From CF-162 sp040882565 (GTDB taxonomy: Bacteria; Chloroflexota; Dehalococcoidia; SM23-28-2; RBG-16-64-32): 64,000 bases of DNA. This document shows positions 1 to 7,985 of the stretch, piece by piece. The notes beneath the pieces are model-generated. The model had not been told where the DNA came from. It saw only the letters and a program-made list of their open reading frames with translations, and ran no database searches. The position numbers and the translations under genes are program-made. The stretch covers positions 59,104-123,103 of the forward strand of contig JBBEAZ010000017.1 of assembly GCA_040882565.1 (NCBI GenBank), in the 5' to 3' direction. The stretch's first letter is position 1. Each line of letters opens with the position of its first letter.

Positions 1-61
1 CGCATGGTTGCTAGAATGCTAGCCGTTGCCTCAGGTTCGGGCATCCTTAGAAAGGACATCA

Positions 62-835
62 ATGAAAGACCTGTTTTCAGTCAAGGACAAGGTCGCCGTC
101 GTCACCGGTGGGGGCCAGGGCATCGGCCTGATGATCGCGCAGGGGCTGGTCGAGGCTGGGGCGAAGACCTACATCTCGTCGCGCAAGGCCGACGTGATCG
201 AGAAGGAAGCGGCGGCGCTTTCGAAGTCTGGCATCTGCATCGCCGTTCAGGCCGACGTTAGCACCGATGCGGGGTGTCGCGCGCTGGCGGACGAGATCGC
301 GAGGCGTGAGGACAAGCTGCATATCCTCGTCAACAACGCCGGCAACAACTGGGGCGCGCCGTTTATGGACTACCCCGATGCGGCGTTCGACCGGTGCTTC
401 GCGCTCAACGTCAAAGGCGTGTTCAACCTGACGCGTGCGCTGGTGCCGCTGCTGGAGAAGGCTGCGACGGACGAGGATCCCGCGCGTGTGATCAACATCG
501 GCTCGATCGACGGCATCCAGGCGCCGTTCCTCGAGACGTACGCGTACTCGGCGACGAAGGCGGCGGTCCTGCACATGACGCGAGTGCTCGCGCGCAAGCT
601 GGCGCCGCAGCGGATCACGGTGAACGCGATTGCGCCGGGGCCGTTCGAAAGCAAGATGATGCACGAGACGCTGGCGCAGTTCGGGGACCAGATCCAGGGG
701 ACGATACCTTTGCGCCGCGTCGGTACGCCGGAAGACATGGCGGGCGCGACGATCTACCTGGCGTCGCGCGCGGGCGCTTACCTGACCGGCGAGACGATCC
801 GCGTCGACGGCGGCATCACGACACAACAGGGATAA
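62..835 (+). CDS. SDR family NAD(P)-dependent oxidoreductase
   Basis: Classical short-chain dehydrogenase/reductase of 257 residues, the usual length. The Rossmann nucleotide motif TGGGQGIG lies at residues 15-22, NNAG at 91-94, the catalytic Ser near 148 and the YxxxK pair at Tyr162/Lys166. The C-terminus ends in the usual LTGETIRVDGG segment. The ATG at 62 is preceded by a GAAAGGA Shine-Dalgarno; a longer frame reaching base 26 lacks one. The substrate cannot be read from sequence; relatives act on 3-oxoacyl groups, sugars or steroids. The gene stands alone and ends in a strong hairpin. Family assignment is firm, substrate unknown. Confidence 0.93.
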   Translation: MKDLFSVKDKVAVVTGGGQGIGLMIAQGLVEAGAKTYISSRKADVIEKEAAALSKSGICIAVQADVSTDAGCRALADEIARREDKLHILVNNAGNNWGAPFMDYPDAAFDRCFALNVKGVFNLTRALVPLLEKAATDEDPARVINIGSIDGIQAPFLETYAYSATKAAVLHMTRVLARKLAPQRITVNAIAPGPFESKMMHETLAQFGDQIQGTIPLRRVGTPEDMAGATIYLASRAGAYLTGETIRVDGGITTQQG

Positions 836-840
836 AAGCG

Positions 841-873
841 AACCGGGCTCGACGGAGGAGACGAGCCCGGTTT
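841..873 (+). terminator. Hairpin terminator after the first SDR gene
   Basis: Perfect 11-bp inverted repeat (AACCGGGCTCG at 841-851 and its complement at 862-872) with a 10-base loop, starting six bases after the SDR stop codon. The T tract is short (TTT). It separates the SDR gene from the convergent small gene at 925-1104. Confidence 0.8.
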
Positions 874-924
874 ATACGCGTGGCCAAATCCGGGGCTGAG
901 AGGGGATCAGCCGCGGACTGCCGG

Positions 925-1104
925 TTATTGTCGGAAGGTATAGGGGCTGAAGTAGTCGCGCGGCAGCGTGTAGACCTGTTGCGGGATGCCTAGCGCCGCG
1001 AACCGGTCGTTGCGCTGTGATGGGACCGCAAATATGCTGTCGCGGCGTTCGGTGAAGCCGGGCCGGCGGGCCTGCGGCCTCTTGCGTGGGCTCTGGTCCT
1101 TCAT
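925..1104 (-). CDS. Small basic hypothetical protein (59 aa)
   Basis: Predicted 59-residue protein beginning MKDQSPRKRPQARRPGFTER. I chose the ATG at 1104 because AGGAGGAG lies six bases upstream; the same frame stays open further upstream but without a ribosome site. The N-terminal third is rich in Arg and Lys and the C-terminus is aromatic (YFSPYTF). No domain recognised. It is divergent from nhaA. Coding status rests on the Shine-Dalgarno and the uninterrupted frame only. Confidence 0.5.
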   Translation of the reverse strand: MKDQSPRKRPQARRPGFTERRDSIFAVPSQRNDRFAALGIPQQVYTLPRDYFSPYTFRQ

Positions 1105-1236
1105 ATGCTCCTCCTCTTGGGGGCGAAAGAGAGGATGTATCGAGGCTCTTAGATTAAGCCGGTGGGCAATGCCTGTCACGCGGAGAGACATTGCAAGAAC
1201 ATAACAACGCGTGGTCAGCGGGTATATTAGGCGCAT

Positions 1237-2652
1237 ATGTCCGACGATCCGCCGCGTTCCCCGCGGGCCAGCCACGTGCCGCCAAGGAGCCGCGGCGAGG
1301 TGGAACTCCGGTCACAGCGGTCGTACGTCTCTCAGCGGGTCGTCCGCCCCCTTCAGGGGTTCATCCACACGGAGGTCCTCAGCGGTGGTGTCCTGCTTCT
1401 CGCCGCTATCGCCGCGCTGGTCTGGGCCAATTCGCCATGGGACGAAGAGTACTTCGATCTATTCGCGACCGTTCTAAGCATCGACGCCGGCATCGTCCGA
1501 ATCGACGAGGACCTCCGCCACTGGATCAACGATGGTCTGATGGCGCTGTTCTTCTTCGTCGTGGGTCTGGAGATCAAGCGCGAACTCTGGCGGGGCGAGC
1601 TGGCGGGCTTCAATCGGGCGGTCCTGCCGGTTGTCGCCGCCGCCGGGGGGATGGCCGTGCCGGCGATCCTGTTCACCGCGTTCAACGCCGGCGGCGACGG
1701 CAGCCATGGTTGGGGCATCCCAATGGCAACGGACATCGCCTTCGCGCTCGGCATCCTGGCGTTGCTGGGGAGGCGCATCTCTTCGCAGGTACGGCTGTTC
1801 CTGCTGGCGCTGGCGATCGTCGACGACATCGGCGCCATCATCGTTATCGCTGTTTTCTACACGTCGGACATCGCGCTGGACTCACTGGCCATTGCTGTCG
1901 TGCTCCTCGGCGTGGTCTATCTGCTGATCCGCTTCGGCGTGCGTGAGGCGAACCTCTATCTAATCCTTGGCGTCTGTATCTGGGTAGCCATGCACGAATC
2001 GGGCGTGCATGCGACGATCGCGGGCGTCGCTCTCGGCTTGCTGATGCCGGTTGATCCGTTCTACAGCGTCAAGCGGTTCGGCGAATCAATGACAGGACTG
2101 CTGGCAAGGTTCCGGGAGGTGGAGACTCGCCAGGATACGGAGGCCGCAGAAGAATACCTGGGCCAGATGGAAGAGCTGGTCCAGGGTACCGAAGCGCCGG
2201 TTGGACGCTGGGAACGGCAGCTACACCCTGTAACAAGCTTCTTCGTGGTGCCGCTGTTCGCGCTGGCCAACGCCGGCGTCGTCATCACCGGCGACAGCGT
2301 TGAGGACGCGGTGTCGAGTCCGATATCCCAGGGTGTGGCGTTCGGTCTGATTCTCGGCAAGCCGCTCGGCATCTTCGGCGCGACGTGGCTGGCCGTTCGC
2401 CTTGGCGTGGCGTCGCTGCCGAGGTCGATGAACTGGGGCCACGTGCTCGGCGTTGGGCTGCTCGGGGGCGTTGGCTTCACAGTAGCGCTCTTTATAAACG
2501 AGCTGGCGCTGGACGGCCCGGACTTGATCGAGGAGGGGAAGCTCGGCATCCTCGCGGGCTCGCTGCTCTCGGCAGTCCTCGGCTTCAGCGCCCTCTGGTT
2601 GTCGACCAGCCGGAGAAGGCCTAAGACCGGCGGCGAGCCAGACGCTGGCTAG
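1237..2652 (+). CDS. nhaA: Na+/H+ antiporter NhaA
   Basis: Membrane sodium/proton antiporter of 471 residues, used for pH and sodium homeostasis. The frame carries the family signatures: ATDIAFALGIL in the fourth helix, and LAIVDDIGAII around residues 190-200 with the two adjacent aspartates that bind the ion. A hydrophilic 80-residue cytoplasmic stretch between the two helix groups (about residues 280-330) is longer than in E. coli NhaA. The N-terminal 45 residues are a hydrophilic extension. There is no Shine-Dalgarno; TATATT at 1223-1228 lies eight bases before the ATG, suggesting a leaderless transcript. Confidence 0.95.
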   Translation: MSDDPPRSPRASHVPPRSRGEVELRSQRSYVSQRVVRPLQGFIHTEVLSGGVLLLAAIAALVWANSPWDEEYFDLFATVLSIDAGIVRIDEDLRHWINDGLMALFFFVVGLEIKRELWRGELAGFNRAVLPVVAAAGGMAVPAILFTAFNAGGDGSHGWGIPMATDIAFALGILALLGRRISSQVRLFLLALAIVDDIGAIIVIAVFYTSDIALDSLAIAVVLLGVVYLLIRFGVREANLYLILGVCIWVAMHESGVHATIAGVALGLLMPVDPFYSVKRFGESMTGLLARFREVETRQDTEAAEEYLGQMEELVQGTEAPVGRWERQLHPVTSFFVVPLFALANAGVVITGDSVEDAVSSPISQGVAFGLILGKPLGIFGATWLAVRLGVASLPRSMNWGHVLGVGLLGGVGFTVALFINELALDGPDLIEEGKLGILAGSLLSAVLGFSALWLSTSRRRPKTGGEPDAG

Positions 2653-3662
2653 TCCGCCGGGAACTCGCTCACAGGCACGACGCGACTTTCGCGGTACGAG
2701 CGGTCGGCCGCCAACGCGAGAACCAGCGCCGCGCGCGCCTCCCTGCCACCGACGGGCACGGGCGTCTCATTGCGCAGGCACTTGACGAACTCCCGCATCT
2801 CCGCAACGTAGGACTCGTGATAGCGCTGGACGAAGAACGGTTGAACCGGCGCCCGGTGCTGGCCCGAGGCATCGGTCACGACGAGATCGTCGAGCCGCTG
2901 GTTGCCCGCCGTCAGCACGCCTGTTGTGCCGAAGACTTCCATCCGCTGGTCGTAGCCGTGACCGGAGATGCGACTATTGCTGACCGTGGCCGACGTACCG
3001 TTGGCAAAGTGTAGCGTCGTGACTGCCGTGTCGGGATCGTCAACCGGCGGGTCAACGCGGTCGTCCATGACGGCGCCGGTGACGTGCACACTCTCGACGG
3101 GGACGCCCATCAGGTACGGCGCCAAGTCGAGCTCGTGGATCGCTGAGTTGACGAAGATGTCTCCGGGTGGATGAGGCGCGCCGGGCGGCTGGATCGGGTC
3201 CCAGGCGACGAGGTGGGCGGTCAGCGGCCGGCCGATCTTGCCGGCGCGCACTGCATCGTAGAGCGAACCGAAGTGCGGGTCGAAGCGGCGGTTGAAAGCG
3301 ACGAAGAGCTTGACCTCTGTTGCGGCGACGGCGGCGAGGCCGCGGTCGGCCTCGCTCAGCGTCCGCTCGAGTGGCTTTTCACAGAAGATCTGCTTTCCGG
3401 CTCGCGCGGCAGCTTCGATGATCGCGCCGTGTGTCTCCGGCGGCGTGCAGATGGCTACGGCGTCGATGTCCGCCCGGGCGAGTAAGGTAGCGTCGTTCCC
3501 AGCGGGCTCGACTGCGCATTCGCGGGCGCACGCCTCGGCAGCGCCCCGGTTGATGTCCGCGACGGCGACGAGTCGAGCGCCTGGAACCTGGCTGGCGATG
3601 TTCGCAGCGTGGACGCGGCCGATCACCCCGCAACCGATGACGCCGAAGCGCACCTCGTCCAT
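2649..3662 (-). CDS. Gfo/Idh/MocA family oxidoreductase
   Basis: NAD(P)-dependent sugar or inositol dehydrogenase of 337 residues. The N-terminal Rossmann fold has GVIGCGVIG at residues 7-15. The family motif EKPLERT follows near residue 95, and a C-terminal beta-sheet domain completes the fold. Its ATG overlaps the stop codon of the upstream sugar isomerase-like gene (TGATG), so the two are translationally coupled. The partner suggests inositol-type or sugar acid catabolism, such as myo-inositol or scyllo-inositol oxidation, but neither the exact substrate nor the reaction direction is visible. Its 3' end overlaps the convergent nhaA by four bases. Confidence 0.9.
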   Translation of the reverse strand: MDEVRFGVIGCGVIGRVHAANIASQVPGARLVAVADINRGAAEACARECAVEPAGNDATLLARADIDAVAICTPPETHGAIIEAAARAGKQIFCEKPLERTLSEADRGLAAVAATEVKLFVAFNRRFDPHFGSLYDAVRAGKIGRPLTAHLVAWDPIQPPGAPHPPGDIFVNSAIHELDLAPYLMGVPVESVHVTGAVMDDRVDPPVDDPDTAVTTLHFANGTSATVSNSRISGHGYDQRMEVFGTTGVLTAGNQRLDDLVVTDASGQHRAPVQPFFVQRYHESYVAEMREFVKCLRNETPVPVGGREARAALVLALAADRSYRESRVVPVSEFPAD

Positions 3663-4576
3663 CAGACGCCGAGGTCCCGCAGGTACTCGCGGTCGGCGGC
3701 GGCGCTTTTCTCGGGGCAGCCCATGCCGGGCGGCAACTCGTCCTCAACGACGATCCAACCGTCGTAGTCTCGCGCCCGGAGATCGGCGAGGAGGCCGGGG
3801 AAGTCGACGTCCCCGGTGCCGAGGCGGTAGAAGACGCGGTTCGCGAGTCCCTCCAAGTAGTCCCAATCGTTAGTCACCATCGCCGCGGCTACGCCGGCGT
3901 GGTACTCCTTGAAGTGCACGTGCCAGATGCGGTCGCCATATTGCTGCGAGGCCTGGCGAACGTCGCCGCCGCCGAGCGCCCGGTGGCCGGTGTCGAGGCA
4001 GAGGCCGAGCAGGCCAGCGTCTGTCATCTCCATCAACCGCGCTGTCTCGTCCGGCGTCTCGATATAGCCGCCGCAGTGGTGATGGAAAACGGTGCGTAGA
4101 CCGGTCTCGTCGCGCACCGCGCTGGCGATCGTGTTGGCGCCGTCGGTGAACGCCTGCCATTGCTCCGACGACAAGCCGTGCTCCGGGCGGATGCGGCCGG
4201 CATTGCGGACACGCACCGGATCGGCGCCGTTGGCGTCCGCGAGGATGATGAACGGCTGCGGAACTCCCGGACCTGCGACGCCGGCGAGCAGGCGCGCCGT
4301 CCGCAGCGCATCTTCTCTTCCGGACGCGTGGCAGGCGCGATCGGCAAGCGGAATGGGCACGAGCGCACCGATCATCATCAGGTTGCGGGAGGTTAGCTCG
4401 TCACGCAGCTTAGCGCCACCCGTGGGCAGATAACCCCAGTCGCCAAGCTCGGTTCCTGTGTAGCCCGTGGCCGCGATCTGGTCCAGCACCTCGGCGTAGG
4501 GGGGATAGAGAGACGCATCGTAGCCACCCATGACGCCCCACGAGCAGGGTGCGTTGCCGACGCGGATGGCTGTCAT
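3662..4576 (-). CDS. IolE-like sugar phosphate isomerase/epimerase (AP endonuclease 2 family)
   Basis: TIM-barrel protein of 304 residues starting MTAIRVGNAPCSWGV, the typical opening of actinobacterial-type inosose dehydratase/isomerase proteins. Likely metal ligands occur in order: the Glu of GTELGDWGYLPT, the Asp/His of CLDTGHRALGGGD, the HVHFKEY strand and the late Glu of VVEDELPPG. Translationally coupled to the downstream Gfo/Idh/MocA dehydrogenase. I start at 4576, not 4612, because the conserved N-terminus begins there and TAGCAT sits seven bases upstream, a leaderless arrangement. Alternative functions are xylose isomerase-like or hydroxypyruvate isomerase-like enzymes. Confidence 0.85.
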   Translation of the reverse strand: MTAIRVGNAPCSWGVMGGYDASLYPPYAEVLDQIAATGYTGTELGDWGYLPTGGAKLRDELTSRNLMMIGALVPIPLADRACHASGREDALRTARLLAGVAGPGVPQPFIILADANGADPVRVRNAGRIRPEHGLSSEQWQAFTDGANTIASAVRDETGLRTVFHHHCGGYIETPDETARLMEMTDAGLLGLCLDTGHRALGGGDVRQASQQYGDRIWHVHFKEYHAGVAAAMVTNDWDYLEGLANRVFYRLGTGDVDFPGLLADLRARDYDGWIVVEDELPPGMGCPEKSAAADREYLRDLGV

Positions 4577-4620
4577 GGTGCGAATGCTAGTGGCAAGAGC
4601 GCGGACGTACAATGGCCTTG

Positions 4621-4974
4621 ATGGACGCCTGGCAGACAGTCGCGCAGATCGCCTTGATGCTGGCCGGCGTCCCTCTCGCCGTGCGCGGCCTCTGGCGCGA
4701 GTGGGACGCGATCCTCCGTCCGATCGGTGACCCCGAGAAGGTGCTGAAATTCTTCCGTGGCTTCCGGATGTCGATCATCGGCCTCTCGCTGATCGGCCTT
4801 GGCGCCGGTTGGCTCTGGGACCAGACCTGGCTGATCGTGCTCTCAGCCGCGATCGGTTTCGAGGAGACGATTGAGTCGAGCATCGACATCTTCGCGATGA
4901 CGCGCGGCAAGGATTTCCGGATCGGCCCCGCCAGCCGAGAGGCGAAGGCGACGCAGCGCCCTACTGATAGATAA
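4621..4974 (+). CDS. Small integral membrane protein, unknown function
   Basis: 117-residue protein starting MDAWQTVAQIALMLAGVPL, with an N-terminal hydrophobic helix and a central hydrophobic stretch (about residues 48-80) that can form one or two more membrane segments. The hydrophilic tail is basic. No family recognised. TACAAT at 4608-4613 lies seven bases before this ATG and actually overlaps the alternative ATG at 4612, so 4621 is the better leaderless start. Divergent from the isomerase gene and overlapping the convergent neighbour's 3' end by 14 bases. Confidence 0.65.
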   Translation: MDAWQTVAQIALMLAGVPLAVRGLWREWDAILRPIGDPEKVLKFFRGFRMSIIGLSLIGLGAGWLWDQTWLIVLSAAIGFEETIESSIDIFAMTRGKDFRIGPASREAKATQRPTDR

Positions 4975-5968
4975 CGACGTCGGGGCGCACGTGCAGGATC
5001 TCCTGTTCCGTCAGCAGCGGGGTGTCCTGGTGGAAGAAGATCTTGATGCCGCCGTACTCTGCGGGCGCGGAATAGGTCCGGTACTTCGCCAACTTGGTCG
5101 GCCCCTCACCAAAGCCGTCCATGTCAATCACGAGGCGGACGCGCGGGAAGTTCTCGATCTGGTCTTTGTTGGTGATCATCTCGTCCGTGAACTGGTGCAC
5201 GATCAGGACTTTGTCGCCCAGGTTATTCTCCTCGACGAGATCCTGAAGGATCTGCTGCGCGCGGTTGATCTGCGAGGCGTCCAGCTGACCGATTTGTTGT
5301 CCCGGCACCTCGTCAGGACCCATCGCAAACTCAGGGTCAAGTGAAAGATGGACCTGCGATTTCCGGAGGTAGGGCAGCAGCTTCTCGATCTCGGTCTCCA
5401 TGTCGGCCCGGCCCAACTGCAGGTCGAGGAATATGAAGAACTCGTTCTCGCAGGCGAGCTGGATATATTGCTCGAGTTGATCCTTGTCCAGTCGGCGAGT
5501 GTAGAGGCCGTCGTTGCCCTCATACGCCTGCGCCGTCATGTAGACGAGGTGGAAACCGGGCTGAATGCCACGAAACCCGTTCAGTTCGTTGTATGTTCGG
5601 GCGTGCTCATTGACGCGTGCCACCAGCTCGTCCGGCTCGAGCTGGCCGAGGATGCCGAGAAGGCCAGAGTCCGGGTTGCCGTAATACGTGAGGATCTGGT
5701 TCCCGCGCATGGACTCGTCGCTGACCGGGGGGGCGCAGCCATCGTCCTGCGGCTCGGGGGCGTCGCCGGAATCGTCGTCGTCATCATCGTCGCCTGCCGG
5801 TGGGTCGCCCGTTTCGTCGCCCGTGCCATCGCTGTTCTCCGACACCAGGGCGCCGCCCGCGTCCCCGGAGTCGCCTGACGAACCGAAGGGCGGGGAGACG
5901 ATCATCCAGACGAGGAGCGCCGCGCCGAGCAGCAGCGCGGCTTCAATCGCGAGCAGACGTGAAGACAT
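4961..5968 (-). CDS. Membrane-anchored extracytoplasmic protein with acidic linker, unknown
   Basis: 335 residues. An N-terminal hydrophobic anchor (about residues 6-25) is followed by a Gly/Asp/Ser-rich linker containing seven consecutive aspartates (about residues 35-75). A globular domain of about 250 residues follows. That domain alternates strands and helices (ILTYYGNP, FHLVYMTAQ, FFIFLDLQ, VHLSLDPEF, VLIVHQFTDEM, VRLVIDMDGFG, IKIFFHQD), which looks like a TIM-barrel or glycoside-hydrolase-like fold. Acidic residues at strand ends (SLDPEF, IDMDGFG) would fit catalysis, but I recognise no named family. Confidence 0.7.
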   Translation of the reverse strand: MSSRLLAIEAALLLGAALLVWMIVSPPFGSSGDSGDAGGALVSENSDGTGDETGDPPAGDDDDDDDSGDAPEPQDDGCAPPVSDESMRGNQILTYYGNPDSGLLGILGQLEPDELVARVNEHARTYNELNGFRGIQPGFHLVYMTAQAYEGNDGLYTRRLDKDQLEQYIQLACENEFFIFLDLQLGRADMETEIEKLLPYLRKSQVHLSLDPEFAMGPDEVPGQQIGQLDASQINRAQQILQDLVEENNLGDKVLIVHQFTDEMITNKDQIENFPRVRLVIDMDGFGEGPTKLAKYRTYSAPAEYGGIKIFFHQDTPLLTEQEILHVRPDVVIYQ

Positions 5969-6007
5969 AAATCAGATACCGGGGAGTAATTCTATAGGTA
6001 TCGCTGG

Positions 6008-7381
6008 TCAGTCGCTCGCGGCCACGACCAGGCGTCCGGCGTCCGCGGTGCGCGCAATCTCGCTGCGGTGCGTCGTGTAATAAAGCAAGCCGAGGACAAT
6101 GCCAAGGCAACACATGCCCGAGAGCACGCCTACGGCGGTCCGGGTGCCGAGGTGTTCGGCCATGAAGCCGGTGAGGAAGCCGCCGATCGGCGTCGACCCG
6201 GCGAAGAGCAGCATGTAGATTGCCATCACGCGGCCGCGCAAATGGTCCGGCGTCGCGATCTGGAGCGAGGTGTTCGCTGTAGCCGCAAACGCCGTGTTCG
6301 CCAGACCGAGCATCACGAGGAAACCCAGCGTCAGGTACAGGTTCTGACTCAACGCGACCGCCCCCAGTAGCAGTGAGAAGAATGCGCCGCCGATGAAGAT
6401 CGTGCGCAGGGACGCTTTACGGTTGCCGGCGAGAAAGAGAGCGGATATCAGCGCTCCGAGACCAACCGCCGCTGTCAGAAAGCCGAGCGCGGCCGAGCCC
6501 TCGTGCAGCACGTAGCGGGCGATCAGCGGCAGGAAGACTGTGAAGTTGTAGCCGAAGGTGCCGATGATTGCGATCAGCAGCATGATCATCATGCAGGCGG
6601 GCGTACGCAAGACGTAGGACAGCCCTTCGCGGAACTCGGTCAGCGGGCTGGCGCGGGGCGACCCGCTACGGTCGACCTGATGCAGAGCGCCGGTGTCCAT
6701 CAGCATCAGGCCGATGAGTACTGGCACGAAGCTCACGGCGTTGATCAGGAATGCCACCTCGACCCCTGCCGCGGCGATGACCAGACCGCCGATGGCAGGG
6801 CCAACCAGCCGCGCCCCGTTGAAGAGGCCTGAGTTGAGGGCGACGGCGTTCAGCAGGTCCTCCTTGCCCACGAGTTCGATCGCGAAGGCCTGCCGCGCCG
6901 GCATGTCGAAGGCGTTGGAGAGGCCGAGAGTGAACGCCAGGACGTACACATGCCAGAGCTGGATCTGGTCGGTAAAGACTAGGACAGCCAGCGTCGCCGC
7001 CTGCGCCATCGCCAGGCACTGGGTGGCGACGATGAAGCGCCGCTTTGGGACGCGGTCAGCGATCACGCCCGCGACGAGAACGAAGAGCGTGATTGGCAAG
7101 AACTGCAGCAGCGTAACGGTGCCGAGGGCGACGCGCGAGTCTGTGATCTCGAGGACGAGCCAGGCCTGGGCGATCGTCTGCATCCAGGTGCCGGAGAGGG
7201 AGATTGCCTGCCCGAAGTAGAAGAGGCGGTAGTTGCGGTGCTTGAGCGCGCGGAAGGTGTCGTTGAGGCGGCTGGGGCGGATTGGTAGGACCGGTGTCGC
7301 ACCAGGGGTGACGTCGTCTCCTGCGGCTGCGGCGCTCCGCGAGAAGGGCGTCGGAATACGAAGGATACGGCGCCGCCTCAC
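6008..7381 (-). CDS. MFS transporter (MFS_3/EntS-like exporter)
   Basis: 457-residue major facilitator protein with 12 predicted helices. After a variable 35-residue basic N-terminus comes the hallmark opening of the MFS_3 group, ALKHRNYRLFYFGQAISLSG, followed by the loop motif DRVPKRR after helix 2. Related proteins export siderophores, macrolides or other hydrophobic compounds; the substrate here is unknown. The start is a GTG at 7381, as no better codon lies before the conserved region. Next on the same strand, 48 bases upstream, is a lipoprotein gene. Confidence 0.9.
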   Translation of the reverse strand: MRRRRILRIPTPFSRSAAAAGDDVTPGATPVLPIRPSRLNDTFRALKHRNYRLFYFGQAISLSGTWMQTIAQAWLVLEITDSRVALGTVTLLQFLPITLFVLVAGVIADRVPKRRFIVATQCLAMAQAATLAVLVFTDQIQLWHVYVLAFTLGLSNAFDMPARQAFAIELVGKEDLLNAVALNSGLFNGARLVGPAIGGLVIAAAGVEVAFLINAVSFVPVLIGLMLMDTGALHQVDRSGSPRASPLTEFREGLSYVLRTPACMMIMLLIAIIGTFGYNFTVFLPLIARYVLHEGSAALGFLTAAVGLGALISALFLAGNRKASLRTIFIGGAFFSLLLGAVALSQNLYLTLGFLVMLGLANTAFAATANTSLQIATPDHLRGRVMAIYMLLFAGSTPIGGFLTGFMAEHLGTRTAVGVLSGMCCLGIVLGLLYYTTHRSEIARTADAGRLVVAASD

Positions 7382-7429
7382 CGCCGGGGAGTCTCCATAG
7401 GCTGATACTGGCGCGGTGAGGCGGCTATT

Positions 7430-7951
7430 TCAAGCCGGATGTGAACCGCGAGACCGCATGGCTCGCACGCCCAGCACAACTCCGTACGCAATTCCAGAGA
7501 CAACGAAGGGCGCAAAGCCCCACACCAGCAGAAACTGGACAGGTTGGTCGCTCAGCCATTCCCACTGGCTATGCAACCAACGCTGCTTCGGAAGCACGTC
7601 TGTCGTCTGGACGTAGCCAATTACCGGAGGGTTGGCGGGCACGGTGTACAAGGCGGAATATTCGTACTTCTCCGCCAGGACCAGCTCACCATTTTCCTTG
7701 TAGACCTGCACGCAGCGCCCACCGAAGTACGCGCCGGACTCGAAATATTCCAGATTCCCATCAGCGGGAACTCGATCCTCAGCCACTATGTCACTCTTGT
7801 TCAAGGATGACTCGTCGCATGATTCTTCCAATACGCGGGCGATTAATGGCAGGCCCGACTCGTTGACGACGGTGAACTCGAGGAAAGCGTCGCACGCTGT
7901 CAGCAGCAGCAAACATGCGGCTAGCAGCCCAATTGGCAGCGCACGTTTCAT
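7430..7951 (-). CDS. Lipoprotein with C-terminal transmembrane helix, unknown
   Basis: 173 residues. The signal peptide ends in the lipobox LLTAC, so Cys20 should be lipidated. The mature part begins with a beta-rich domain (FLEFTVVNESGLPLIARV) containing conserved-looking cysteines, followed by a hydrophobic helix near residues 138-162 and a short Arg-rich tail. Family not recognised. No Shine-Dalgarno; TACCAT ends seven bases before the ATG, so the mRNA is probably leaderless. Confidence 0.75.
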   Translation of the reverse strand: MKRALPIGLLAACLLLLTACDAFLEFTVVNESGLPLIARVLEESCDESSLNKSDIVAEDRVPADGNLEYFESGAYFGGRCVQVYKENGELVLAEKYEYSALYTVPANPPVIGYVQTTDVLPKQRWLHSQWEWLSDQPVQFLLVWGFAPFVVSGIAYGVVLGVRAMRSRGSHPA

Positions 7952-7985
7952 TGTGTTTATGGTACGAGTTCTAGGTGAGCCGGAG

